Assembly: GCF_017254865.1 (NCBI RefSeq)
Contig: NZ_JAFKCV010000003.1
Span: 248,001 to 312,000 of the forward strand
Length of the DNA: 64,000 nucleotides
DNA from: Bowmanella dokdonensis
GTDB taxonomy: Bacteria; Pseudomonadota; Gammaproteobacteria; Enterobacterales; Alteromonadaceae
Direction: 5' to 3'
The notes under the pieces are model-generated. The model had not been told where the DNA came from, made no database searches, and was given only the letters and a program-made list of their open reading frames with translations. The translations under genes and the position numbers were made by a program. Shown here piece after piece: positions 30,290-38,025 of this stretch. The number at the start of each line of letters is the position of its first letter. The stretch's first letter is position 1.

Positions 30290-30645
30290 GCCTGATCATC
30301 CTGCTCACGTATCTGATCTTCCTCCATGCTGTCGTAGGCATCGCGAATACGGATGATCAGGGCATAGCCCAGGGCTACGGTCGCAACACCGACCACTATG
30401 GCTGTCAGCATCAGTACATGGGGCAGGGGGTTCGCATAAGTGTCATAGCCCGGTGCAATAATTGGTGCGGTGCCGCCGGTCTGCTTTCCCAGGCTGATGT
30501 AAAAAAGAAAGATGGCGCTTTGGAAGATGCTCAGTCCGGCCAGTTTTTTCAACAGGTTTGGCTTGGCGATCATGGAGTACATACCCAACATCAGCAATAT
30601 GACGATCACCCAGTAATACAGGTGGTCGATGCTCAACAGGCTCAT
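30286..30645 (-). CDS. MrpC/MnhC antiporter subunit (NuoK-like)
   Basis: 119 residues with three transmembrane helices, in the MrpC/NuoK family. It contains GLSIFQSAIFLFYISLG and PLPHVLMLTAIVVGVATVALG, the conserved MrpC motifs. It overlaps the MrpB gene by 4 nt. Confidence 0.93.
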   Translation of the reverse strand: MSLLSIDHLYYWVIVILLMLGMYSMIAKPNLLKKLAGLSIFQSAIFLFYISLGKQTGGTAPIIAPGYDTYANPLPHVLMLTAIVVGVATVALGYALIIRIRDAYDSMEEDQIREQDDQA

Positions 30646-31064
30646 GAATGACGGCTCCAGTGGGCAAAGGTAAAAAATATCAGGGTCAGGGTGCTGGCCA
30701 CGGTAATGCCGACCCCCAGTTCGATCAGGATAATTCCCAGGTGCTGGCCGGCCACGTCGTTATCCAGCAAGACACTGTAGTCCAGAAAGTTTCCGCCCTT
30801 GAGCAGACAGGCCACCCCCACCCCTGTGTAAAGCAGTATTCCGGTGCTGGACAGGTATTGCAGTGCCCGTAGCGGTATGCCCCGCTCGGCCAGCTCCAGG
30901 CCAAAGGCCAGCACATAGAGTACCGCCGCGGCAGAGATGATGACGCCGGCCTGAAAGCCCCCACCCGGACTGAAATCACCGTGAAACTGTACATAGAAGG
31001 CGAAGATAAGAATGAAGGGGATCAGGAACTTCGCCAACACCTTAAGCAGCAGGTCTGGTCTCAC
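30642..31064 (-). CDS. MrpB/MnhB antiporter subunit
   Basis: 140 residues, four transmembrane helices. The family core is VQFHGDFSPGGGFQAGVI near residue 30, and DVAGQHLGIILIELGVGITV lies near the C-terminus. The frame opens at 31160, but the GTG at 31064 follows an AAGGAGG ribosome site by 5 nt and gives the usual subunit length. The start lies inside the 3' end of the preceding gene. Confidence 0.93.
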   Translation of the reverse strand: MRPDLLLKVLAKFLIPFILIFAFYVQFHGDFSPGGGFQAGVIISAAAVLYVLAFGLELAERGIPLRALQYLSSTGILLYTGVGVACLLKGGNFLDYSVLLDNDVAGQHLGIILIELGVGITVASTLTLIFFTFAHWSRHS

Positions 31065-31635
31065 TGTCACCTCCTTCTTTTCGCGCACGTTTCCTGATTC
31101 TGGGCTTGCGTCTGTCCAATCCCAACAGCAGCAGCACGCCAAGTCCGGCGGTAAAGACAACTACGACTTCTCCTAGCGTATCGAAGCCCCGGTAGCTGGC
31201 CAGTACCGCAGTGACAAGATTGGGCACGCCGGTTTCCTCAGCGGCATGTTCGACATAATGACGGGCTACACCCAGAGTGGCCGGGGAGGCCGGGTCGCCT
31301 ACCGCTGGTAACTGGCTCAGCCCGGCCAGCAACAATCCGCCAGTCAGCATGACCACGAACAGAGCCGGCCAGTGTATCCGACCCGGACGTTCCCGGTGGA
31401 TGCCAGTGACAGCGAGGGTCACGATCATCAGCACCGTAGAGATGCCCGCCCCAACGGCGGCTTCAGTAAATGCCACATCCGGAGCGTCCATCAGCAGAAA
31501 CAGCCCCGCCATCAGAAAACTGTACAAACCGAACAGCATCGCCATGGCCAGCAGGTGCCGGGTATGCAGGATAGCCAGCGCCATAATCAACAGAAATATC
31601 ATAAGTATCAGATCGAGGAGACTTTCCAAGTTCAA
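31042..31635 (-). CDS. Stand-alone MrpA C-terminal (MbhD+MbhE-like) subunit
   Basis: 197 residues. The first half is a DUF4040/MbhD-type three-helix unit (DAPDVAFTEAAVGAGISTV). The second half is an MbhE-like unit (NLVTAVLASYRGFDTLGEVVVVF). In classical Mrp operons these two are the C-terminal end of MrpA. Here, as in membrane-bound hydrogenase operons, they form a separate protein. The basic tail (RRKPRIRKRARK) overlaps the MrpB ribosome site and start. Confidence 0.9.
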   Translation of the reverse strand: MNLESLLDLILMIFLLIMALAILHTRHLLAMAMLFGLYSFLMAGLFLLMDAPDVAFTEAAVGAGISTVLMIVTLAVTGIHRERPGRIHWPALFVVMLTGGLLLAGLSQLPAVGDPASPATLGVARHYVEHAAEETGVPNLVTAVLASYRGFDTLGEVVVVFTAGLGVLLLLGLDRRKPRIRKRARKEGGDSETRPAA

Positions 31636-31940
31636 GACTCCTGTCCGCGACGGTACGGCTTGAGGCCGGAGCGCCAGGCCGCATGACCCAGGCAGTAACT
31701 GGCGGTGGGATTGGTAAAATACAAAAAGGCGAAGATCAGAAACAATTTGACCGACACCAGCGTCAGCCCGGCCTGAAAAGCCAGCCCGAGCATAATCAGG
31801 GCAACGCAGAGGGTGTCAGACAAGCCGGCGGCATGCAGCCGGGAATAAAAATCCGGGAACCGGTGCAGACCCAAGCCGCCCGCCATGCTCAGCAGGCCGC
31901 CCAGCGCGAGACAGACAAGGCTTGCCCATTCAATTATCAT
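31632..31940 (-). CDS. MrpG/MnhG antiporter subunit
   Basis: 102 residues, three transmembrane helices. The family motif GLHRFPDFYSRLHAAGLSDT is near residue 24. It overlaps the next gene by 4 nt and its ATG overlaps the stop of MrpF by 1 nt. Confidence 0.94.
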   Translation of the reverse strand: MIIEWASLVCLALGGLLSMAGGLGLHRFPDFYSRLHAAGLSDTLCVALIMLGLAFQAGLTLVSVKLFLIFAFLYFTNPTASYCLGHAAWRSGLKPYRRGQES

Positions 31941-32251
31941 CAGGCGCCATTCTCCTTATGCTTGTCGGGGTGGTCCATGTCTTCGAAGGCGAAATATCGA
32001 CCCTTTTCAACCAGGCGCAGGGCGGCAACCACACCAACAAAATTCAGCAGTGAGTAAAGCAAGGCAATGTCCAGCAGGTCTTCCCGACCTGTCATAAAGG
32101 CCAGCAGGGCTACCAGCAGAACGCTCTTGGTGCCGAACGTATTGATGGCCAGGATTCGATCAAACAGGCTGGGCCCGAGCAGCGCCCTGGCCAGCGCCAG
32201 GGCCATGGTGACCAGGATGGCGGCCGTTGCGCCAATCAGCAACGGACTCAT
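31940..32251 (-). CDS. MrpF/MnhF antiporter subunit
   Basis: 103 residues, three transmembrane helices, with the MrpF motif GPSLFDRILAINTFGTK (about 26-42) and GREDLLDIALLYSLLNFVG. It starts right at the end of MrpE. Confidence 0.94.
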   Translation of the reverse strand: MSPLLIGATAAILVTMALALARALLGPSLFDRILAINTFGTKSVLLVALLAFMTGREDLLDIALLYSLLNFVGVVAALRLVEKGRYFAFEDMDHPDKHKENGA

Positions 32252-32731
32252 TTATTCGGACTCCCGGTTCAGGTTACCCACCAGACGGGCAATCTGGCCC
32301 TGAACCAACTCCTTGCTATGGCTGGCAGACAGGGCATGCACGCGAAGATATCGTTGGGTAAGCTCAATGCTGGCAGTGCCGGGTGTGAGGGTAATGGCGT
32401 TGGCATAGGCCGCCTTGCTAAGATCCTTCCGGTAAGGTAGGGGGAGTTTCAACACGGCAGGATCTATGGCACGCAGCCCCAGGATTCTGAGCAGCACATC
32501 AATATTGGCCAGTACAATTCGGGTAAACAGACGAAGCCAGAAGCCCGGCAAACGATTGAGCAGGTGGACAGGGTGGCTTTCCCAGTCCACCAGGCGCAGC
32601 CTGAAAGAAATCAGCAAAGTCAGGAACACGGACAACAGACCCAGCGCCAGCATCAGGGGTTGGGGCATGCCGGACAGAACCCACCAGGCCAGAGACAGGA
32701 ACAGAAACAGACTGACGTAAGGTGCGAGCAT
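32252..32731 (-). CDS. MrpE/MnhE antiporter subunit
   Basis: 159 residues in the MrpE family: two N-terminal transmembrane helices and a cytoplasmic domain with NAITLTPGTASIEL, the conserved TPGT motif. The frame is open to 32812, but the ATG at 32731 follows a GGAGG site by 5 nt and gives a hydrophobic MrpE-like N-terminus. It is the first gene of the operon E-F-G-A(C-term)-B-C-D-D-x-D. Confidence 0.92.
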   Translation of the reverse strand: MLAPYVSLFLFLSLAWWVLSGMPQPLMLALGLLSVFLTLLISFRLRLVDWESHPVHLLNRLPGFWLRLFTRIVLANIDVLLRILGLRAIDPAVLKLPLPYRKDLSKAAYANAITLTPGTASIELTQRYLRVHALSASHSKELVQGQIARLVGNLNRESE

Positions 32732-32932
32732 GTCTTCCTCCATCATTATTTTCGTTCTTTGACTTATGCGGCCGCTCTCACCGACAAGCGTTCCAAGCAT
32801 TCCCTTTTTCAAGGTGTTATCAACAGGTTAGATTATTTTTACGGGACTTTGTAATTTTTGGATCGAAACAGGTCCGCTGCGACTATGCAGACAGGTAAAT
32901 TTTCCCCTGACCGTCCAATATGGCCACAGGGT

Positions 32933-32941
32933 TGGTATAAT
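32933..32941 (+). promoter_or_regulatory. Extended -10 promoter of yoaA
   Basis: TGGTATAAT: a consensus TATAAT with a TG extension, about 60 bp upstream of the yoaA ATG. No good -35 is seen, which is normal for extended -10 promoters. Confidence 0.65.
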
Positions 32942-32999
32942 CCCGCCGCGCAAATTTGGCAGGGCCACCGGGCAGGGCCGGGGATGGACTGGAGAACAG

Positions 33000-34943
33000 A
33001 TGCCAACAATCAAAGAATTTTTTTCCCAGCAGGGGAAACTGGCCAGCATTATCAGAGGGTTTGTCCCCAGAGAAGCGCAGACCCAGATGGCTGAGGCTGT
33101 GCAGGAAGCCATTCAGGAAAAGTCGCAGTTAGTGGTGGAAGCAGGCACCGGCACCGGCAAGACCTTTGCTTATCTGGCCCCAGCACTGATGAGTGACCAA
33201 AAGGTCATCGTTTCCACCGGCACCAAGAATCTGCAGGAGCAGTTGTTTCACCGTGACCTGCCCCTGATTAAGCAGGCTCTGGCCAGCAACAAGAAAACCG
33301 TCCTGTTAAAAGGAAGGGCCAATTATCTGTGTTTGCATCGCCTGGCTCAGCATGGGGGCGGTAGCACCTTGTTTGAAAAACAGACCTTGCACGAACTGAG
33401 CCTGGTCAGGCAATGGGCGACGACCACCCGTTCAGGGGATATGGGAGAGCTAAGGAGTCTGCCTGAGGACGCCAAAGTCTTACCCTTCGTTACCTCTACC
33501 ACCGACAATTGTCTGGGTAAGGATTGCCCGGATTACGAGGACTGTTATCTGGTTCGGGCCAGACGCAATGCCCTGGAAGCGGATCTGGTGGTGGTGAACC
33601 ACCATCTGTTTTTTGCCGATATGGCGCTCAAGGATACGGGGTTTGGGGAACTGATCCCAGAAGCAGATCTGATTCTGTTCGACGAGGCCCATCAAATCCC
33701 TGATATCGCCAGCGAATATTTCGGTGAAGCCCTGTCCAGCAGACAATTACAGGAGCTGGCCGGCGACATGGAACTGGTCTATCGCACCAGCCTTAAGGAT
33801 GCGGCTCAACTGAGCAAAGTGGCTGAGAAGCTCAGGCTGATCGCCATGGATCTGCGGCTGCTGTTTCCCCATGATCCCCAAAAAGGCAACTGGCGACAAA
33901 TGCTTGAACGGCAGGACATTCAACTCCAGATCGGTAAGATGTCTGAAGCGCTCAAACTGGTTTATGAGGTATTGAAGCTGCATCTGGGCAGGGATAAGGA
34001 TCTGGACAGCCTCTATGAGCGCTGTGTACAGGCGCGCAGCAAACTGGATGCCCTGACCGACAAACAGCAGGCGGGGGTGAGCCTCTGGTACGAAACCACC
34101 CCCAAGCATATTGTCTTGCATCTGACCCCGCTTTCCATTGCCAAGCGATTTGCCGCCTATATGGCAGAGCCGAAACGAAGCTGGATCTTTACGTCTGCCA
34201 CCTTAATGGTTGGAACAGGCTTTGAGCACTTTACCCGTCAGATGGGGTTGGCCAATGCCAGGACCCTGAGTCTCGACAGTCCCTTTGCCTATCAGCAACA
34301 AGCCTTACTTTGTGTGCCCAGGTATCTGCCTGAGCCCAGTGCATACGCCATGCGACAAACCTTGGTGGAACTGTCCAGGCAGTTGATCGCAGCGAGCCGG
34401 GGACGCTGTTTTCTGCTGTTTACCAGTCATGCCATGCTAAGGGAGGTGGCAGGTGCATTGGAGGGCCAGATAACCAATCCGATACTGGTCCAGGGCAGTA
34501 CCAGCAAGCGCGCATTACTGGAGGCCTACCTGGAGTCCAAAAACGGGGTACTGCTGGGTACCGGCGCCTTCTGGGAGGGAGTGGACGTGCGCGGCGACGA
34601 TCTGACCTGTGTATTAATCGATAAGCTGCCTTTTGCTTCCCCTGATGATCCCTTGTTGCAGGCCAGAATAGAGGATTGCCGCAAGTCCGGGGGCAATCCC
34701 TTTGCTCAGATCCAGATCCCCCAGGCAGTTCTCTCTCTCAAACAGGGGGCTGGCAGGTTGATCCGCGATACCACAGACAGAGGGGTACTGGTAATATGTG
34801 ACAATCGCCTGGTGACCCGTGATTACGGAAAGACCTTCCTGACGAGTCTGCCGGATATGCGCCGCACACGGGCCCTGGATCAGGCACTGAGCTTTCTTAA
34901 ACAGATACATGACCCAACTGAGACAGTGAGAGTATCCCCGTAA
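33000..34943 (+). CDS. yoaA: DinG-family Fe-S ATP-dependent DNA helicase YoaA
   Basis: 647-residue superfamily 2, XPD/DinG-like helicase linked to DNA damage tolerance. Walker A is AGTGTGKT (residues 48-55). Cysteines in YLCLHRLAQ and NCLGKDCPDYEDCY form the likely 4Fe-4S site. Walker B is ILFDEAHQIPD, and motif VI is LKQGAGRLIRDTTDRG. Position next to tsaB matches E. coli yoaA-tsaB. tsaB begins the base after its stop codon. Confidence 0.93.
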   Translation: MPTIKEFFSQQGKLASIIRGFVPREAQTQMAEAVQEAIQEKSQLVVEAGTGTGKTFAYLAPALMSDQKVIVSTGTKNLQEQLFHRDLPLIKQALASNKKTVLLKGRANYLCLHRLAQHGGGSTLFEKQTLHELSLVRQWATTTRSGDMGELRSLPEDAKVLPFVTSTTDNCLGKDCPDYEDCYLVRARRNALEADLVVVNHHLFFADMALKDTGFGELIPEADLILFDEAHQIPDIASEYFGEALSSRQLQELAGDMELVYRTSLKDAAQLSKVAEKLRLIAMDLRLLFPHDPQKGNWRQMLERQDIQLQIGKMSEALKLVYEVLKLHLGRDKDLDSLYERCVQARSKLDALTDKQQAGVSLWYETTPKHIVLHLTPLSIAKRFAAYMAEPKRSWIFTSATLMVGTGFEHFTRQMGLANARTLSLDSPFAYQQQALLCVPRYLPEPSAYAMRQTLVELSRQLIAASRGRCFLLFTSHAMLREVAGALEGQITNPILVQGSTSKRALLEAYLESKNGVLLGTGAFWEGVDVRGDDLTCVLIDKLPFASPDDPLLQARIEDCRKSGGNPFAQIQIPQAVLSLKQGAGRLIRDTTDRGVLVICDNRLVTRDYGKTFLTSLPDMRRTRALDQALSFLKQIHDPTETVRVSP

Positions 34944-35627
34944 ATGAATATTCTGGTAATAGATACCGCCACCGAGGCCTGCTCTGCGGCGCTGAGCCTG
35001 GCAGGCAAAACCTACAGTCGCTTTGAGATCTGTCCCCAGCAGCACAGCCAGAGGCTGTTGCCCATGGTGGATGAGTTGCTGTCAGAGGCGGGGGCGGATT
35101 TGGAACAACTGGATGTTCTGGGATTCGGACGCGGGCCTGGCAGCTTTACCGGCGTGAGAATAGCCACCGGCATGATCCAAGGCCTTGCACTGGGCAGCGC
35201 GCTGCCTGTGGTTGGGGTTTCCACCCTGGCGGCCATGGCGCAGCAGGCCTTTCAACTTGAGGGCTGCCGCCGCGTTGCGGCGGCTATTGATGCAAGAATG
35301 GATGAGGTTTACTGGGGCTGCTTCGAGGAGAGCAACGGTTTAATGCGACTGGTGGGGCCCGAAGCGGTGCTGCCTCCTCCTCAAGCCAGGCTTCCCGGCG
35401 AACAATCGGCTTGGACCGGGGTGGGCAGTGGATGGCAGGCCTATTCAACCTTACCGGACAGGGCTAGAGTCCGTGTGCAGGAAGAAGTCCTCTATCCTTG
35501 TGCAGAATATATGCTGCCCCTGGTGGCGTCGGCATTTGCTCAGGGGCGGGCAACCTCTGTAGAGGACATCCAGCCAATCTATCTACGCGATAAGGTCACC
35601 TGGAAAAAGTTGCCCGGCAGGGAATAG
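34944..35627 (+). CDS. tsaB: tRNA threonylcarbamoyladenosine synthesis protein TsaB
   Basis: Partner of TsaD/TsaE in t6A37 modification of tRNA. 227 residues with an ASKHA-type fold: MNILVIDTATEACSAAL at the N-terminus, the QHSQRLLPMVDELL segment and GRGPGSFTGVRIATG near residue 67. It lies immediately after yoaA and is probably cotranscribed with it. Confidence 0.96.
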   Translation: MNILVIDTATEACSAALSLAGKTYSRFEICPQQHSQRLLPMVDELLSEAGADLEQLDVLGFGRGPGSFTGVRIATGMIQGLALGSALPVVGVSTLAAMAQQAFQLEGCRRVAAAIDARMDEVYWGCFEESNGLMRLVGPEAVLPPPQARLPGEQSAWTGVGSGWQAYSTLPDRARVRVQEEVLYPCAEYMLPLVASAFAQGRATSVEDIQPIYLRDKVTWKKLPGRE

Positions 35628-35648
35628 TAGTGGGAGTCCTTAATTTGT

Positions 35649-35664
35649 TTGGAACGAATCTTGC
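35649..35664 (+). promoter_or_regulatory. Sigma-54 (RpoN) promoter
   Basis: TTGGAACGAATCTTGC: GG at 35651-35652 and GC at 35663-35664 are separated by exactly 10 bp, as the -24/-12 elements require (consensus TTGGCACG-N4-TTGC). It lies 83 bp upstream of the small gene at 35747. Confidence 0.65.
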
Positions 35665-35746
35665 GTAGAACTGTCTGAACCCATCTTGCCTGGTCAATAG
35701 GTCTGACACTAAGCTGTAAGGGAGCAGACTCCCGTTGGGATATTGA

Positions 35747-36061
35747 GTGGATATAGAATCCTCACTGATTGCCGCACAACAAGGACTGATTCTCAATCCC
35801 GCTGCCAAGCCGCCGCCCAGGGAGGTCAACCCGCGCCAGCAGTCCGACAATGCTCCCACAGAATTTCCCCGCACCCAGGTCGTAGCCCGCCAGGGTAGTG
35901 AAGAGGTCCAGGTCCAGGCGGACAAGTACCGTAAGCAGCAACAGTTTTACGATCAGCCCGAATCCCGGAACCGTCAGGCCATAGAAGCGTATCAAAGCCT
36001 GGCTCGAAGCCAGGTGCGCGAAGAGATCCATCAGTCCATGGGCATCGACACTTACGTTTAG
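35747..36061 (+). CDS. Small soluble protein, possibly flagellum-associated
   Basis: 104 residues, no signal peptide or membrane helix. The N-terminal half is Pro/Gln-rich and likely disordered. The C-terminal half (RNRQAIEAYQSLARSQVREE then GIDTYV) is helical and looks conserved; I recall similar tails in small proteins of polar-flagellated gammaproteobacteria, but that is memory, not a search. The start is GTG at 35747. The upstream sigma-54 site fits flagellar-type control. It is an insertion in the usual tsaB-yeaY order. Confidence 0.65.
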   Translation: MDIESSLIAAQQGLILNPAAKPPPREVNPRQQSDNAPTEFPRTQVVARQGSEEVQVQADKYRKQQQFYDQPESRNRQAIEAYQSLARSQVREEIHQSMGIDTYV

Positions 36062-36120
36062 TCCCCGTCATGCTTCTTCCTTACTTAATTCAAAGACCTG
36101 GTCGTACATATGGCTGTTAA

Positions 36121-36157
36121 GTTCAGTACGGGTTCAGTTACGGGCACAATAATTGTG
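36121..36157 (+). promoter_or_regulatory. Repeat and dyad in the slp promoter region
   Basis: A direct repeat (GTTCAGTACGG then GTTCAGTTACGG, 36121-36143) is followed by a perfect dyad CACAAT-A-ATTGTG (36145-36157), 52 bp upstream of the slp ATG. It is a plausible regulator binding site. Confidence 0.4.
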
Positions 36158-36208
36158 GTAAGGTAACAGGACAAACAGGATGTCCGGGAACAGTGTATAG
36201 AGGTGGTT

Positions 36209-36901
36209 ATGAAACAAATATTGTTGGCAGGATGCATTTTACTGATGGCGGGGTGTTCAACCCTGCCCGATGAATTACAGGTAAAGGAAGGGACCAATCT
36301 GCTCAGTTATCAGCAGGTGTCCGCCAATCCTCAGCAGACCGCTGGAAATCAGGTTCGCTGGGGCGGTGTGATTGCCGAGGTGACCAACAAGCAGGACGCC
36401 ACACTGGTGGAGGTGGTCCATTATCCCTTACGCAGCTATGGCCGCCCCTCAGTCAGCGATGACAGCATGGGACGCTTCAGGGTTTACATCGACGGCTTTC
36501 TTGACCCTATGGTATTCAAGCCGGGACGCAGCCTGACCATTACCGGGAAAGTGCTGGGCAGTGAAACCGATCGGGTGGGTGAACACGATTATGTGTTCCC
36601 GGCTATTAAGGCCGATGGATATCACCTGTGGCGTGAAGTCCAGCAGGTGGATGTCACCACATTCGGTTTTGGTTATTATCCCTACCCCTATCACGGCTGG
36701 TATGGCTGGCATATGTGGCCTTACCATCAACGGGTGATAATACGCAGTCGCACCCCTGTCTCCGTCGGCCATCCGTCTCCGAGCAGGCCCGATCTGGGTA
36801 GTGACGACGGGCGAGCCCCTGAAGTGCTCAGACCCCGCAATGATTCGCCACAGGTGCCCAGGATTAAACGTAATGAAATGGGCAAGATACAACAGCACTA
36901 G
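36209..36901 (+). CDS. Slp/YeaY-family outer-membrane lipoprotein
   Basis: 230 residues. The lipoprotein signal MKQILLAGCILLMAGCSTLP has lipobox MAGC. The Slp domain follows (NQVRWGGVIAEVTNKQDATL, VEVVHYPLRSYGRP, GRSLTITGKVLG). The segment after about residue 150 is extremely aromatic (YYPYPYHGWYGWHMWPYHQ), then comes a Pro/Arg/Asp-rich tail longer than E. coli YeaY. The start is the ATG at 36209 with a GAGG site. It is syntenic with E. coli yeaY between tsaB and fadD. Confidence 0.9.
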   Translation: MKQILLAGCILLMAGCSTLPDELQVKEGTNLLSYQQVSANPQQTAGNQVRWGGVIAEVTNKQDATLVEVVHYPLRSYGRPSVSDDSMGRFRVYIDGFLDPMVFKPGRSLTITGKVLGSETDRVGEHDYVFPAIKADGYHLWREVQQVDVTTFGFGYYPYPYHGWYGWHMWPYHQRVIIRSRTPVSVGHPSPSRPDLGSDDGRAPEVLRPRNDSPQVPRIKRNEMGKIQQH

Positions 36902-36947
36902 GCAAATCCTTGCCGCCTGATATTGAATGGCGGCGAAGGCTGGCAGG

Positions 36948-36976
36948 AAAAGCGGCAAAAAGATGCCGCTTTTTTG
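36948..36976 (+). terminator. Terminator after slp
   Basis: AAAAGCGGCA-N6-TGCCGCTTTTTT hairpin with a T-run, 46 nt after the slp stop. Confidence 0.9.
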
Positions 36977-37060
36977 TTACCGGCCAAAAGAGGGGTTTTT
37001 CTTATGGGGCCAGGCATGATTAACTGTTAGCTCGTTGCCTGCCGACCAACCCGGAGTCAA

Positions 37061-37909
37061 ATGAAAGAGATACGCCTGCCACTGCGGCACCTGACATTAA
37101 GTGGATTGAGATTTGGCAATCCTCAGGGCCCCAAAGTGCTTGCCCTGCATGGCTGGCTGGACAATGCCGCCAGTTTTGTTCCCATCAGTGGCTATGTTGA
37201 CCATATGGATATAGTGGCGGTGGATTTTGCCGGCCATGGCCATTCGGAGCATCGCAGTGCCGACGCCCACTATCATCTGGTGGACTGGGTGCAGGATATC
37301 CATGAACTGCTGGATAGTCTGGACTGGCAAAGCTGTCATCTGCTGGGGCATTCCATGGGCGGTATTGTCTCTTCTCTCTACGCAGCCACCTTCCCCGAGC
37401 GGATTGCCTCGCTGGTCATGATAGAAGCCTTTGGCCCCCTGAGCAGGGATGAGCAGTCCAGTCCGCAGCAACTGAGGGAGTCCGTACTCAGTCGCCTGGA
37501 GATAGACAGCAAGCCTGCCCGCCATCCTCCCAGTCGCAAAAGGGCGGTCACGGCCCGGATGCTGGCCGGTGATCTCGGCCGGGAGGCCGCCAGTTTGTTA
37601 GCGGATCGTAATCTGAAAGAAGAAGATGAGTTGAAATGGCGCACCGACCGACGCCTCCGTACCATCTCTTCCTTGCGTATGACAGAAGCTCAGGCCCAGG
37701 CTTTCCTGCAGCAGATTCGCTGCCCTGTGCTGACGATTATGGGCAGTCAGGGCTTTGACAAGATCAAGGTCAATCAGCAGCAACGGGCCAATCTCATTCC
37801 ACAACTGCAAATTGCCGAGGCGGAGGGGGGACATCACGTACATATGGATAACCCACACGCCGTTGCCGAGCATATTCGACGCTTTTGGGCTCAGGTTGAC
37901 CAGAAATAG
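37061..37909 (+). CDS. Alpha/beta-fold serine hydrolase
   Basis: 282 residues. The oxyanion segment is LALHGWLDNAASF, the nucleophile elbow is LLGHSMGGIVSSL (Ser about 98), and the acid is in the strand near MGSQGFDK. The catalytic His is in EGGHHVHMDNPHAV. This is the MEST/lipase-like subgroup of alpha/beta hydrolases. The substrate is unknown; position just before fadD suggests, without proof, an ester or thioester linked to lipid metabolism. Confidence 0.82.
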   Translation: MKEIRLPLRHLTLSGLRFGNPQGPKVLALHGWLDNAASFVPISGYVDHMDIVAVDFAGHGHSEHRSADAHYHLVDWVQDIHELLDSLDWQSCHLLGHSMGGIVSSLYAATFPERIASLVMIEAFGPLSRDEQSSPQQLRESVLSRLEIDSKPARHPPSRKRAVTARMLAGDLGREAASLLADRNLKEEDELKWRTDRRLRTISSLRMTEAQAQAFLQQIRCPVLTIMGSQGFDKIKVNQQQRANLIPQLQIAEAEGGHHVHMDNPHAVAEHIRRFWAQVDQK

Positions 37910-38025
37910 CGGCAACTTTTCTGATTTATCTTTGTCCGGGCTTTGGCTACTATTGGATTTCCCGGTCGAAACCCTGCCGATCGGAAGAGCATTACAATAA
38001 TTAGAAAATGCCGCTAGGAGGCAAT

